Source: UBA11872 sp965198285 (lineage in GTDB: Bacteria > Chloroflexota > UBA11872). Taken from it: a stretch of DNA of 64,000 bases. The notes under the pieces were generated by a model. It did not search any database. It saw nothing but the letters and a program-made list of their open reading frames with translations, and had not been told where the DNA came from. The translations under genes and the position numbers were made by a program. The DNA lies in contig OZ240251.1 of the NCBI GenBank assembly GCA_965198285.1, positions 434,001 to 498,000 on the forward strand. The letters are read 5' to 3'. This document shows positions 26,350 to 34,453 of this stretch, one piece after another. How positions within the stretch are numbered: the stretch's first letter is position 1; every line of letters begins with the position of its first letter.

Positions 26350-26696
26350 TGGGCGATTTTTTGGGGTGGAGCGACGCGGTTGAGGGGACGCGGGGTGCGG
26401 GAGCCAAGCCACGGCGGGCGCAATGCCCGTGGGCGGCGGGGGGCAGGAGGCCGAGTTCAGGACGGATGGGCCCGAGGCGCAGCAGAACGGCGAGCGAGGC
26501 GCGGAGAAAACCAAACCACGGACTACGCCAGAGACGGGGCGCCCAGAGTGGCGGGTAGGGGAAAAGCGCGGGCACGCGGGGTTCCTGAGCGGGGCTGGGG
26601 CAGCGATACGCCCTATTGTACACTATCCGCTTACAGAGCGCCAGTGGGCGTAGGGCCTGGCGGCGGTGCGTGGGCGGGCGTTTGCCGGGCCCTCGG
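26350..26696. other. GC-rich intergenic stretch without a recognisable gene
   Basis: Several frames stay open because of the high GC content, but none shows a start with a ribosome site or a protein-like composition. A short AT-rich patch containing CTATTGTACACTATCCGC at about 26612 could be a promoter leading to the repeat array. Nothing else is evident. Confidence 0.5.
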
Positions 26697-26949
26697 ATGT
26701 GTCAACGCGGTCGGGCCGATGTGTCCAGTTTTTCGGGCAATGTGTCAACTTTGGCGGGGAATGTGTCCAGTTTTCCGAGGGATGTGTCCACTCTGGCGGG
26801 GGATGTGTCCAGTTTTCCGGGCGATGTGTTCACTTTCCCGGCCAATGTGTTCAGTTTTCCGAGCAATGTGTTCACCTTCCCGCCAAATGTGTTCAGTTTT
26901 CCCAGTGATGTGTTCAGTTTTCGGGGTCATGTGTTCAGTTTCCGCCGAC
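26697..26949. repeat. Tandem array of twelve 21-bp repeats
   Basis: Units start at 26697, 26719, 26740, 26761, 26782, 26803, 26824, 26845, 26866, 26887, 26908 and 26929 (first step 22, all others 21). ATGTGT is invariant in all twelve, followed by YMA and a variable half. Many neighbours alternate between an AGTTTTCCG type and an ACTTTGGCG/ACTTTCCCG type, giving a 42-bp super-repeat in the left part. Units 1-6 carry GTC, units 7-12 carry GTT. Since 21 is a multiple of three, frames stay open on both strands, giving seven-residue peptide periods (for example K-T-E-H-I-x-R on the minus strand), but no convincing start or gene is visible. Confidence 0.92.
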
Positions 26950-27246
26950 GCGCGCCCTGGCGGTTTGGTCGTCTGCGAGGGGAGGAGGTTTCTCACTGGG
27001 TTCGGAAGGACAGGGAGGGTGCGCGAGGAGTGAGGGGCTGCCCGGGAGGCCTGGTGGCTGAGTCCCTGGGGCAGCCCAGGGCCGACTCATCACGAACGGG
27101 GGCGGGCCGACATCTGCCAGGGCCGCTGCCGCTGCCTGGTCCCTCCCACCTGCATCTGATTCCTTCGGTGGAATATGATTCGCTCATGTCCTGAGAGGTT
27201 GAGGTCACGGACGAGGCGACCAGCGACAGAGTTCCATTAGGAATTC

Positions 27247-27315
27247 ATGCCGCTGGCCGACGACCTCTACAGCGAGCATTTGGAAGAACTGCGAAAGGAG
27301 GGGTTGATCGAATGA
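27247..27315 (+). pseudogene. C-terminal remnant of a HigB/RelE-type toxin
   Basis: The frame MPLADDLYSEHLEELRKEGL then I-E-stop matches the last twenty-odd residues of RelE/HigB-superfamily toxins (A-D-x-L-Y-x-E-H-L-x-E-L-x-x-E-G). A TAG lies in frame three codons upstream, and no toxin core precedes it. The stop overlaps the antitoxin start by four bases (ATGA), the normal arrangement for such pairs. So the toxin has lost its catalytic part. Confidence 0.65.
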
Positions 27316-27647
27316 GTGGACGCCATCCGTTCAGCGAACTGACCAAGGATTTCACGCCGGAGCGCCGACGGCGCGTAGATGACATGAAGCGGGAGCTGCT
27401 GGCCGAAATGCCGCTGCACGAGCTTCGCCGGGCGCGGGCGCTGACCCAGCGGGACATGGCTAAAAAACTGAAGGTGAACCAGCCGGCGGTGTCCAAGTTG
27501 GAGCAGCGGGCCGACGTGTATGTATCAAGCCTGCGGTCGTATATCGAGGCTGTGGGCGGCAAGCTCAAGATCGTCGCGGAGTTTCCCGAAGGCGAGGTCG
27601 CCATTAACAACTTCTCCGACCTGGGAGAGCTCAATGAAGCCATCTAG
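27312..27647 (+). CDS. XRE-family antitoxin (HigA-like)
   Basis: The 111-residue protein has a helix-turn-helix: LHELRRARALTQRDMAKKLK then V-N-Q-P-A-V-S-K-L-E-Q-R-A-D-V-Y-V-S-S-L-R-S-Y-I-E-A-V-G-G. This is the usual HigA-type antitoxin/autorepressor whose partner gene lies upstream with ATGA overlap. Here the partner is only a remnant, so this is an orphan antitoxin that may now serve as regulator. It is followed 11 bp later by the YaaC-like gene. Confidence 0.85.
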   Translation: MSGRHPFSELTKDFTPERRRRVDDMKRELLAEMPLHELRRARALTQRDMAKKLKVNQPAVSKLEQRADVYVSSLRSYIEAVGGKLKIVAEFPEGEVAINNFSDLGELNEAI

Positions 27648-27658
27648 GTAGAGGGAGG

Positions 27659-28750
27659 GTGTCCGCAGTGTCCATGCTGAAAGACATTCATTGGCAATCT
27701 CTGTCTCGTTTCGAGTCCTACGATTTTGTAGCGCGCTGGTATCAGAATGCTCATCAGAGACGACCAAATGCTGCCAAGGTCTCGCAGATCAATGCTTGTT
27801 TCATTCAAGGTCGCGAGTACTTTTCGAATGCGAACGGATCTGCAATGACCGCGAAGCCATTGTTGCTCTACTATGGAGTCTTATCGCTCAGTCGAGGAGT
27901 GATTCTTGCAAACAATCACAACAAGAAGGAGGAATCCCTAAAGAAAGGTCACGGGTTAGAAACTTATGACTGGCAGGGCACCTTAAAAGGTGGTATCAAG
28001 GATGTGTTGGAGTTGCAGATACGATCTACCAGCGGAACATTTACCGAGTTGGTGGAAATCAGCCATAACTTGAATACGATGCACAAGTTTCTAGGTGAGA
28101 CCGATAGTGTGGGTTCAGATGGTCACGATTTGGGAACTATCAGATTTGCAACGGACCAAAGCTTCTTAACTCTCGACGACTTGATTTCTCGACTCCTAGG
28201 AAGGGCGGGGACGTATGAAGAGATTACTGGTCGGCCGCGAAGAATGTTCACGGGCTGCAGAATTGCCTCTCACCCGCCTGGCACACACTTCGCTTTTCCT
28301 CTAGTGGGGATTCCTTCAGAATTGAGGAAGCTCAGTAACGGTAAAAATGTAATCATAGGTTCATCCAATCAGGTAGCGCCTGGACTCTTGCAGAGTGACG
28401 ATGCGGGAGACACCCTAGTCTTTGTTCATCAAGATCACGCCACCTACGAGCTCGCAAAGGATCAGTTTCCAGTTTCCCACTACAGCAGCGGAGAGTTCAT
28501 GTCAGTTATTCTTGACTTCGCAAATGGAGACAAGATGACAGAGTTCTTCAAGCTGTATTTAGTCTCATACTGTCTTGGTATGCTCTGCCGCTACTTTCCT
28601 TCCGTTTGGATGGCGTTATTGCGGAACGAAAAGGGTGATTTTGCTCAGCCCCTATTAGTTGGAGCAGTGGAAGCGATCGAAAGTGATTTCCCAAAGAATG
28701 TACTGAATCAGATGACAGGGTATCCAAAGAAACTGACCCAGATCAGATAG
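27659..28750 (+). CDS. YaaC-like protein
   Basis: The product starts MSAVSMLKDIHWQSLSRFES (GTG 27659; GTG 27668 has better spacing to the GAGGGAGGG ribosome site, and ATG 27674 is also possible). The segment INACFIQGREYFSNANGSAM then T-A-K-P-L-L-L-Y-Y-G-V-L-S-L-S-R resembles the YaaC family of B. subtilis, whose function is unknown. GC content is strikingly lower than the flanking core genes, and codon use is different, which marks horizontal acquisition. Such proteins turn up in defence-type islands; being directly behind an orphan antitoxin supports that setting but does not prove a role. Confidence 0.6.
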   Translation: MSAVSMLKDIHWQSLSRFESYDFVARWYQNAHQRRPNAAKVSQINACFIQGREYFSNANGSAMTAKPLLLYYGVLSLSRGVILANNHNKKEESLKKGHGLETYDWQGTLKGGIKDVLELQIRSTSGTFTELVEISHNLNTMHKFLGETDSVGSDGHDLGTIRFATDQSFLTLDDLISRLLGRAGTYEEITGRPRRMFTGCRIASHPPGTHFAFPLVGIPSELRKLSNGKNVIIGSSNQVAPGLLQSDDAGDTLVFVHQDHATYELAKDQFPVSHYSSGEFMSVILDFANGDKMTEFFKLYLVSYCLGMLCRYFPSVWMALLRNEKGDFAQPLLVGAVEAIESDFPKNVLNQMTGYPKKLTQIR

Positions 28751-29159
28751 GATGACAGTATGAAGAAGCACCTGCGCGGCCGCGAAGTACGCGCACGGGC
28801 GGCTGCGAGGCCTCCTATGTGAATCGCCTGAGGGCGTCCGGTTCTCTCGGACGGTATGGCCAGACTAGAGAATGACTACCGCCGGGCCTGAGAGCCTGGG
28901 ACAACGAAGCCATCCGCTGCAGAGGGGCACTTGACGATAGGCCTTACAAGCTTCCCAGCCGCATCTCGAAGATAGTTCTACCTACCGTCCATGTTGGCCA
29001 ACCAAATTGCACAAACGCAAGGATCTTCCCACTGAGGGAACCCTAGCACTATAGAACTACCTCAGCCGCAAGTCTGCTAACCTGCGCGTGCCTCTCCTGC
29101 CAATGAGCGTCTAAGCGCCTGACTGGCCGCTTTCACATGTACGCGAACAAAGCACGGCT
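28751..29159. other. Intergenic stretch, no gene seen
   Basis: About 410 bp between the YaaC-like and EEP genes. No frame with protein character, no tRNA-like fold and no clear repeat was recognised. It may hold the promoter of the EEP gene. Confidence 0.4.
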
Positions 29160-29882
29160 ATGTCGCTGAGCGTCGTCAACTGGAATATCGAGTTCACTAC
29201 GCCCAAGTCGTGGCGAGCACCTGAAATCCTGCGCCGTATTGATCGATATGACCCTAAGATCGTCTGTCTGACCGAGACGCACGACGAGTTGCTGTCTCGG
29301 CAGGGACACACGATCTGCTCGCAGCCGGACTATGGGTACACGGTCAGGCCAAATCGCCGGAAGGTTTTGCTGTGGTCAAGGGGACCTTGGAGTCAGGTCG
29401 ACGATTTGGGGATCGACTCGATGCCGTCGGGACGGTTTGTGTCGGGCGTTACGCAAACGTCGGTGGGCGAGGTTGCGGTCATTGGGATCTGCATCCCCTG
29501 GTTCGGATCGCGGACCGAGGCTCGCCGCGGGGCGGAGCGCAGGAGGCGGTGGCAGGATCACGAGCAGTACCTGGCCGGCCTTACTGAAGTTCTCGAACCG
29601 GTGGAAGCTAGGCGTCTGATCGTGATGGGGGACTTCAATCAGGCTATCGGGCAGGGAAGCCGCGCGCCTCGTGCGCTTCAATTAGCACTCCAAAGGGCCT
29701 TTCCGCCGAACATGCGCATCGTTACTTCGGACCTCGTTTTTCAAGGACGCAAGAGCATCGACCACATTGCCCTGAGCGCAGATTGGGCGGTTAGCTCCCT
29801 GGATGCGATCAGCAACATTCACGAGGGGAGGAAACTCTCAGATCATTTCGGCGTTATCGTCGACGTGACTCCCTTGCTTTGA
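29160..29882 (+). CDS. Endonuclease/exonuclease/phosphatase (EEP) family protein
   Basis: All EEP superfamily motifs are present in 240 residues: SVVNWNIEF (catalytic Asn), PKIVCLTETHDE (metal Glu), V-I-G-I-C-I-P-W, RRLIVMGDFNQAIG (Asp/Asn), GRKSIDHIALS and LSDHFGVIVDV (Asp-His pair). It is a metal-dependent hydrolase of phosphodiesters or phosphomonoesters, DNase or lipid/nucleotide-directed; the substrate is unknown. No signal peptide is seen, so it should act in the cytoplasm. A 5'-truncated second copy lies at 33.3-33.9 kb, showing local duplication. Confidence 0.85.
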   Translation: MSLSVVNWNIEFTTPKSWRAPEILRRIDRYDPKIVCLTETHDELLSRQGHTICSQPDYGYTVRPNRRKVLLWSRGPWSQVDDLGIDSMPSGRFVSGVTQTSVGEVAVIGICIPWFGSRTEARRGAERRRRWQDHEQYLAGLTEVLEPVEARRLIVMGDFNQAIGQGSRAPRALQLALQRAFPPNMRIVTSDLVFQGRKSIDHIALSADWAVSSLDAISNIHEGRKLSDHFGVIVDVTPLL

Positions 29883-30034
29883 AACCGTAGGATTTTGAGA
29901 TAACGGGTGGCCCAGGGGCGGGCCGTAGGGGCGAGTGGTAAGCGAATCAGTGGGTTGATAGTAATAGGACGGTAGGGCGACCGAAGCCATGCGTCCGGAG
30001 ATGCCCATGGTGTACCCGCAGGGAGACGGTGGGG

Positions 30035-30159
30035 GGCGCGTAGCGCGCGGCGTCGATGCTCTTGTGAAGGACCTCCGGCGAGACAGGATCCTTCCGAAAC
30101 TTGCGGCAGGTCCGGCGCGTGAAGATCGCCTCGTCGACCGACATCAGGGTGTCGAGCAT
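30035..30159 (-). pseudogene. Truncated copy of the nitroreductase 5' end
   Basis: The frame begins MLDTLMSVDEAIFTRRTCRK, identical in its first 29 residues to the gene at 26211, then PVSPEVLHKSIDAARYAPP and loses similarity. The flavin-binding core is missing. It lies in the 540-bp gap between the EEP and DUF262 genes; the rest of that gap, including 30206-30422, shows nothing recognisable. Confidence 0.85.
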
Positions 30160-30422
30160 TGGGGCCAGCGTCTCAGCGAATACTGTCGGCAGTCATGGTA
30201 ACGGCCGCGGCTCGGACATGGTTGCCACTCCGCCGCACCGCACCCATGCGAACTCGTACGCGAACCAAGGCTGACATCCGCCCGCCCCGCTCCCAACCAA
30301 TGTGAGTTAGGCCGCATTTTGCTTCCACGTCAGCCTCCTTGGATTACAGTCACTTCCCTAATGAACAATGTTTCGAGTGCGGCCCGATCTCTATTGTGAC
30401 CCGTGCTTTGCAATCTCGCCCA

Positions 30423-32186
30423 CTATAGTGAAAGAGAAGGTTGCCTTCCGAGTAATTGCCCTATCCGCCTCTTCAATCGTTCTCGCCTGGCGTCGTAGAA
30501 TGTATCGAACTCGGGTATCGCTTCAGGCACATGCCCAAGCAGATAGCGTTGCTCATACTCGTGCCTGGATCCGTCGTTCGCATACGTATCTGAGAGCCAC
30601 TCAGCTGGCATCGTTGCGCCTTTTTCGGCGTTGACTGCGCCTTGGAGTAGCTGAAGGTTGGCGAGTCTGTCCCTGCCGTCCCTAAAGGCTGCTACCTTTT
30701 CGTCGGGAACACAGGCGTCCTTCAGCCTGCGTTCGGTGAATCTCGATGCAGGGAAAATGTGGTCTACATGAAACTGGTTACGCAGGTCAACGAAGGGAAA
30801 CAGCAGAGACAGCAGTGCGAACGTGAGCCTGTCGCCATAACGCATATCGGCCAAATCCTCAACCTCTTCATCGTCGAAGATCAGCTGCCTTCCCCTTCTT
30901 GCCATTGCTTCACGAATACGCGCAACGGGAAAAGCGTTGATTTCGTTCTCCCTAATGGCTCCTCTCAGATCCGTCAGCAGAGTATCCAAGCCGCTACCCC
31001 AAACGCCGGACTTCAGCAGACTCCTGATGAGCCATTCACGAATAGCATTCCTGTCCTGCTCGAAACTACTGTGTGCAAGGAAAGAGTCTCCGGGCTTCTT
31101 CGCGTAGAGATAGTATGCGATGGGCAAAATGGCGTTATGTGCGGTCAAACTATGCCCTGTAAAGCCGAACGATGAAACGAGCTGCACGGTCAGGGTAAGG
31201 GCCCGCTTGATGTCTTCCCATTTGCTCTCTAGTGTGTCCATGTTCTCCCGATTGAAGTTGTCCACCTTGAAACCGACTCTGCCGATGTCACCTAGCATCA
31301 GACCAGCCTTTAGGACGAGGTCTTTAGAAAACGAAAACCCGGTGCCAATGCGGTTGAGTTCATCCACCAGGTCATGAATCTCTTGGCGGGCATCGTGATC
31401 GGTCCACTGCGCCACTGCTATTGATAGCAACAGATCGGAGTGAGAAAGGGGGGTGCCGCCATCGTTCATACGAATGAAGATCTGGAGAGCCTTGTCTAGC
31501 TCCTGTCCGGTCTCCTCATAATAGGCAACTAGATGCTTATTATGGACGACCTGATAGAGTTCATAGAGCGTTTCATGAGCGGGCGTCACTTGCTCTTGTG
31601 GTAGCCGTTCGTTGAGCCACTGCGTCATAGCAGGCCCTGCGTTTTGTAGGGATAGCACCTGCCCGACCGGAAACCAACACACACGTTCTTCGGTTGGGCT
31701 GGATTGCTCATCGGTCAGGAAATTGAAACGATACTTCAGCCCTTCTTCGTCATCTTCATCAGGCTGCCAAAGCAAGTCTAGATAAAGTCTCCGGGTGGGA
31801 AACGCGCCGGGACTCTTCCACCACTTATATGGCAGCTTCCGAGCTATACTCCCTCTAAGACCGATGTTGAGGGCAGTCAAGCGTTGTTGACCGTCGAGTA
31901 CTGCGGTCAACTGACGGTTCGGCATCTCAGGCAAAGGGGGACAGTGAGGGTGATCGCGCTGGTGATAGTTGAGAACGAAATCGAAGAACTTGAATCTGCC
32001 GCTGTTCTCAGAAGCGACACGCCAATAGAGAAATGTACCAAAGGGAAAGCCTTGCATGAGGCTGTCGAACAACCGACATATCTGTTCAGGTTGCCACACA
32101 AACTCGCGCTGAATCGCAGGCAGTACCAGGTCGTGCCTGTGGATTTCGTCGAGGGTTCTCTTGATGGTATCGCCGGTCTGATACAC
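30423..32186 (-). CDS. DUF262/DUF1524-type protein, GmrSD-like restriction factor
   Basis: Residues 20-52 read LVLPAIQREFVWQPEQICRL then F-D-S-L-M-Q-G-F-P-F-G-T-F-L, and LDGQQRLTALNIG (about 97-109) gives the D-G-Q-Q-R nucleotide-binding motif of the DUF262 (ParB-like) domain. The C-terminal part has FHVDHIFPASRF (about 472-483) and DRLANLQLLQGAVNAEKG, an HNH-type nuclease signature as in DUF1524. This two-domain order on one chain is that of single-protein GmrSD-type IV systems, which restrict DNA with glucosylated hydroxymethylcytosine or other phage DNA. GC content is lower than core genes. No methylase is nearby, which fits a type IV-like role. Target specificity is unknown. Confidence 0.8.
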   Translation of the reverse strand: MYQTGDTIKRTLDEIHRHDLVLPAIQREFVWQPEQICRLFDSLMQGFPFGTFLYWRVASENSGRFKFFDFVLNYHQRDHPHCPPLPEMPNRQLTAVLDGQQRLTALNIGLRGSIARKLPYKWWKSPGAFPTRRLYLDLLWQPDEDDEEGLKYRFNFLTDEQSSPTEERVCWFPVGQVLSLQNAGPAMTQWLNERLPQEQVTPAHETLYELYQVVHNKHLVAYYEETGQELDKALQIFIRMNDGGTPLSHSDLLLSIAVAQWTDHDARQEIHDLVDELNRIGTGFSFSKDLVLKAGLMLGDIGRVGFKVDNFNRENMDTLESKWEDIKRALTLTVQLVSSFGFTGHSLTAHNAILPIAYYLYAKKPGDSFLAHSSFEQDRNAIREWLIRSLLKSGVWGSGLDTLLTDLRGAIRENEINAFPVARIREAMARRGRQLIFDDEEVEDLADMRYGDRLTFALLSLLFPFVDLRNQFHVDHIFPASRFTERRLKDACVPDEKVAAFRDGRDRLANLQLLQGAVNAEKGATMPAEWLSDTYANDGSRHEYEQRYLLGHVPEAIPEFDTFYDARRERLKRRIGQLLGRQPSLSL

Positions 32187-32203
32187 AGGGACCTCCCGTA
32201 TTT

Positions 32204-32629
32204 CTAGGTTCTCTTGCTATGGCTGATAGCGTTGTCCACGAAGAACCTAGTGTAGTCGGCGGGGGAGGACTAGGGCGGGATGGTAGCCACCACGCCGCGG
32301 GCGATGCGCTCGGCCTCGGCGGAGGTGAGACCGGATTGGGGTTCGGGGATGGAGGCGATGGCGGTCTGGACGATTCGCTTGACCTCAGCTTTGGACAGCC
32401 TCTCTTAGGGCTGGGGCATCTCCGCCATCACCGCGCGGATTGCCTCCTCCACCTCGGCGGCAGTGAGTCTCGGCTCCGGTTCCGGCGGCGCAGCCGTATC
32501 GGCCAGCTCTGACCGCACGATCTCTTCCACCTCTGCGCGGGACAGATCGGCGTTTCCGTCTCCGCAGGCGACCAAGAGTAGGGCGATGATCACGGCCCGC
32601 GCAGCCAATGACAATGCACACTTGGTCAT
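32204..32629 (-). pseudogene. Surface lipoprotein gene interrupted by two in-frame stops
   Basis: The first part codes for MTKCALSLAARAVIIALLLV then A-C-G-D-G-N, a lipoprotein signal, followed by repeats of the type L-S-R-A-E-V-E-E-I-V-R. After TAA (32405-32407) the same frame goes on with LSKAEVKRIVQTAIASIPEP and GLTSAEAERIARGVVATIPP, then TAG (32270-32272), then SSPADYTRFFVDNAISHSKR and the final TAG at 32204-32206. The continued homology-like repeats in one frame show a once-intact gene with two nonsense changes. Similar short lipoproteins with E-V-E-x-I-V-R repeats and a D-Y-T-R-x-x-V-x-N-A-I-S end are familiar from marine and sponge bacteria. Confidence 0.75.
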
Positions 32630-32668
32630 CTTCGTGTTAGTTGCCAGCTCCCTTCATGATGTGCCGGG

Positions 32669-33290
32669 TTACAGTTTGACGGGGCGTCCGACAGCAATTT
32701 GAGCCCCCCGGCGGCTGCCGCCCTTCGTGGCGTAGTCCACCGTTACCCGGCCACTTGCCGTCCGGCTCAGCGTCATTACGAAGGCCAGTTGCGCGCCCGC
32801 GCCCTCGTCCACCTGTGCGTCGACTACCGGAATCCCACTGGACCCGCGACCGTCGCCGACAATGCCGTCGACAGTGGCCGTTGGTCGGCCGTGCAGGTGG
32901 AGCCCGACGCATCGCAGTCCGTCGTCTGCGGCAGCCTGATCGTCACCGCTCCGGCGGAGGCCGGCTCGACCGTGATGTTCCACTCCTGATCGCTGCCCTT
33001 CGTGCGTCGCTTTGCTTTAAGCACCTCGCCGCCGGTCACCTCCAACGCCTCGTCGCGCAGCGTCCGGAAACTCGGCCCATCGACATCCTTGCTGAACGTC
33101 AGCCCGAAGGTGAAGGCGCTCTGCCCGTCCTGAGACGCCGGCACATTCTCGAAGCTCGCCGTCAGCGGCGCCTCGGGGGACCCGTCACCTGCGCCGAGGG
33201 GCTGTTGGTCAGCCGCCGACGGTTCTCCCCCTTGGTGCAGACCGCTCCGGACGTTGCGCAGTCCCGGCCCGCCGGCAGCTCGGTCGACAT
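32669..33290 (-). pseudogene. Fragment of a repeat-rich surface protein (Ig-like/Calx-beta type), frameshifted
   Basis: Reading down the minus strand, DCATSGAVCTKGENRRRLTN then S-P-S-A-Q-V-T-G is in one frame, EAPLTASFENVPASQDGQSA, FGLTFSKDVDGPSFRTLRDE, VTGGEVLKAKRRTKGSDQEW, DCDASGSTCTADQRPLSTAL in the next, and IPVVDAQVDEGAGAQLAFVM then T-L-S-R-T-A-S-G-R-V-T-V-D-Y-A-T in the third. Shifts occur at the C-run near 33178 and near 32835. The repeated 'F-L-T-F-S...R-D-A-L-E-V-T-G-G...' unit and the D-Y-A-T (Calx-beta) block are common in large adhesin-like proteins. Both ends are missing. The right end abuts the truncated EEP copy. Confidence 0.7.
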
Positions 33291-33929
33291 GTCCGGGAGG
33301 TCGTCTGTCTCACCGAGGCGCATGACGAACTGCTGTCGCAACGTGGACACACGATCCGCTCGCATACGGACTACGGGTACGCGGTCAAGAAGAATCGGCG
33401 GAAGGTTCTGCTCTGGTCGAGGGAACCTTGGACCCAGGTCGATGACTTGGGGATCGACTCGATGCCGGCGGGACGGTTTGTGTCGGGCGTGACACAAACG
33501 TCGGTGGGCGAGGTTGCGGTTATTGGGGTGTGCATCCCCTGGTCTGGATCGCGGACCGAGGCTCACCGCGGGGCGGAGCGCAGGAGGCGGTGGCAGGACC
33601 ATGAGCAGTACCTCGCCGGTCTGACCGATGTTCTCGCACGGGTGGACGCGAAGCGCCTGATCGTGATGGGGGACTTCAACCAGGTCATCGGAGCGGGCGG
33701 CCGCCCGCGTCGTGAGCTGCGGTTGGCACTTCAAGAGGCCTTCGCGCCGGACTTTCGAATCGCTACGTCGGATCTTGTCTTCGAGGGGCGCAAGAGCATC
33801 GACCACATCGCGTTGAGTGCGGATTGGGCAGTCAACTCCGTGGATGCGATCAGCAACATCCACGAGGAAAGGAACCTCTCCGACCATTTCGGCGTCGCCG
33901 CTGAGGTGTTAGTCCACCCTTTGCCGTAG
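33291..33929 (+). pseudogene. 5'-truncated second copy of the EEP family gene
   Basis: From about 33297 the frame reads VVCLTEAHDELLSQRGHTIR and continues, collinear with the gene at 29160, through RLIVMGDFNQVIGAGGR, GRKSIDHIALSADWAVNS and LSDHFGVAAEVLVHPLP. It lacks about the first 35 codons, including the catalytic V-N-W-N-I-E segment, and has no proper start; a TTG at 33447 would give a still shorter product. The junction with unrelated sequence at about 33290 marks a recombination point. Confidence 0.75.
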
Positions 33930-34041
33930 GGCACCGGCTATCCACCGTCCTCGGAGTGATTGTCCCTGAGTCACTAACTCACTACCATAGACTTGAACGT
34001 CCACCCTTCCGCCAGACAAGCAAGGACGGAGGAGGCTCGAA

Positions 34042-34446
34042 ATGGCTCTCGACCGAAAAGCCAAGTACCGACAGATGGTGCTGCGGGGCAAGTACCAGCG
34101 GTTGTATACGTATCTGCGGGGCCGTCAGGTCGACGAGTGGAGGACTTCATTTCGCGAGATCGAGGTGGTGGTCGGATTTGAACTGCCTCCGTCCGCACGA
34201 CTGCACCGGCCCTGGTGGGGAAATCAGAAGCGCGGCAACGGTCACAGCCACGCTCTGGCCTGGAGCATCGCCGGATGGGAGACGGCGGAGGTTGACATGG
34301 ACGCCGAGACGCTGCTGTTCCGGCGAACGCAGGACAGGCCCGTACCCAGGTTGCCGCTCGACGACGCATGGCCGGTCCACCCCACGGCGGTGTGGCCGGA
34401 AGGCCTGAGCCTCAGGCGCGAGGACCTCTACGAGGAGCGCATCTAG
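34042..34446 (+). CDS. Small protein upstream of a PIN toxin, probable partner
   Basis: The 134-residue product begins MALDRKAKYRQMVLRGKYQR and shows KYxxLYxYL, FREIEVVVGFELPPSARLHR then P-W-W-G-N-Q, and WSIAGWETAEVDMDAETLLF. I recognise this pattern (K-Y-x-x-L-Y-x-Y-L, S-F-x-E-I-E, L-P-x-S-A...W-W-x-N, A-G-W) as a recurring small-protein family of unknown function. The gene ends seven bases before the PIN gene, so the two form one unit. Because no ordinary VapB lies there, this protein is the candidate antitoxin. A good GGAGG is seven bases before the ATG. Confidence 0.7.
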   Translation: MALDRKAKYRQMVLRGKYQRLYTYLRGRQVDEWRTSFREIEVVVGFELPPSARLHRPWWGNQKRGNGHSHALAWSIAGWETAEVDMDAETLLFRRTQDRPVPRLPLDDAWPVHPTAVWPEGLSLRREDLYEERI

Positions 34447-34453
34447 CGCCGCC

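Noticed and set aside
26697..26949. CRISPR array
   Set aside because: The units are contiguous 21-bp repeats with no unique spacers of constant length, and no cas genes are in the window.
26616..27194. Open frame of 192 codons across the 21-bp repeat array, and an 83-codon frame on the other strand
   Set aside because: A repeat unit of 21 bp keeps several frames open at once on both strands; there is no ribosome site and no folded-protein composition.
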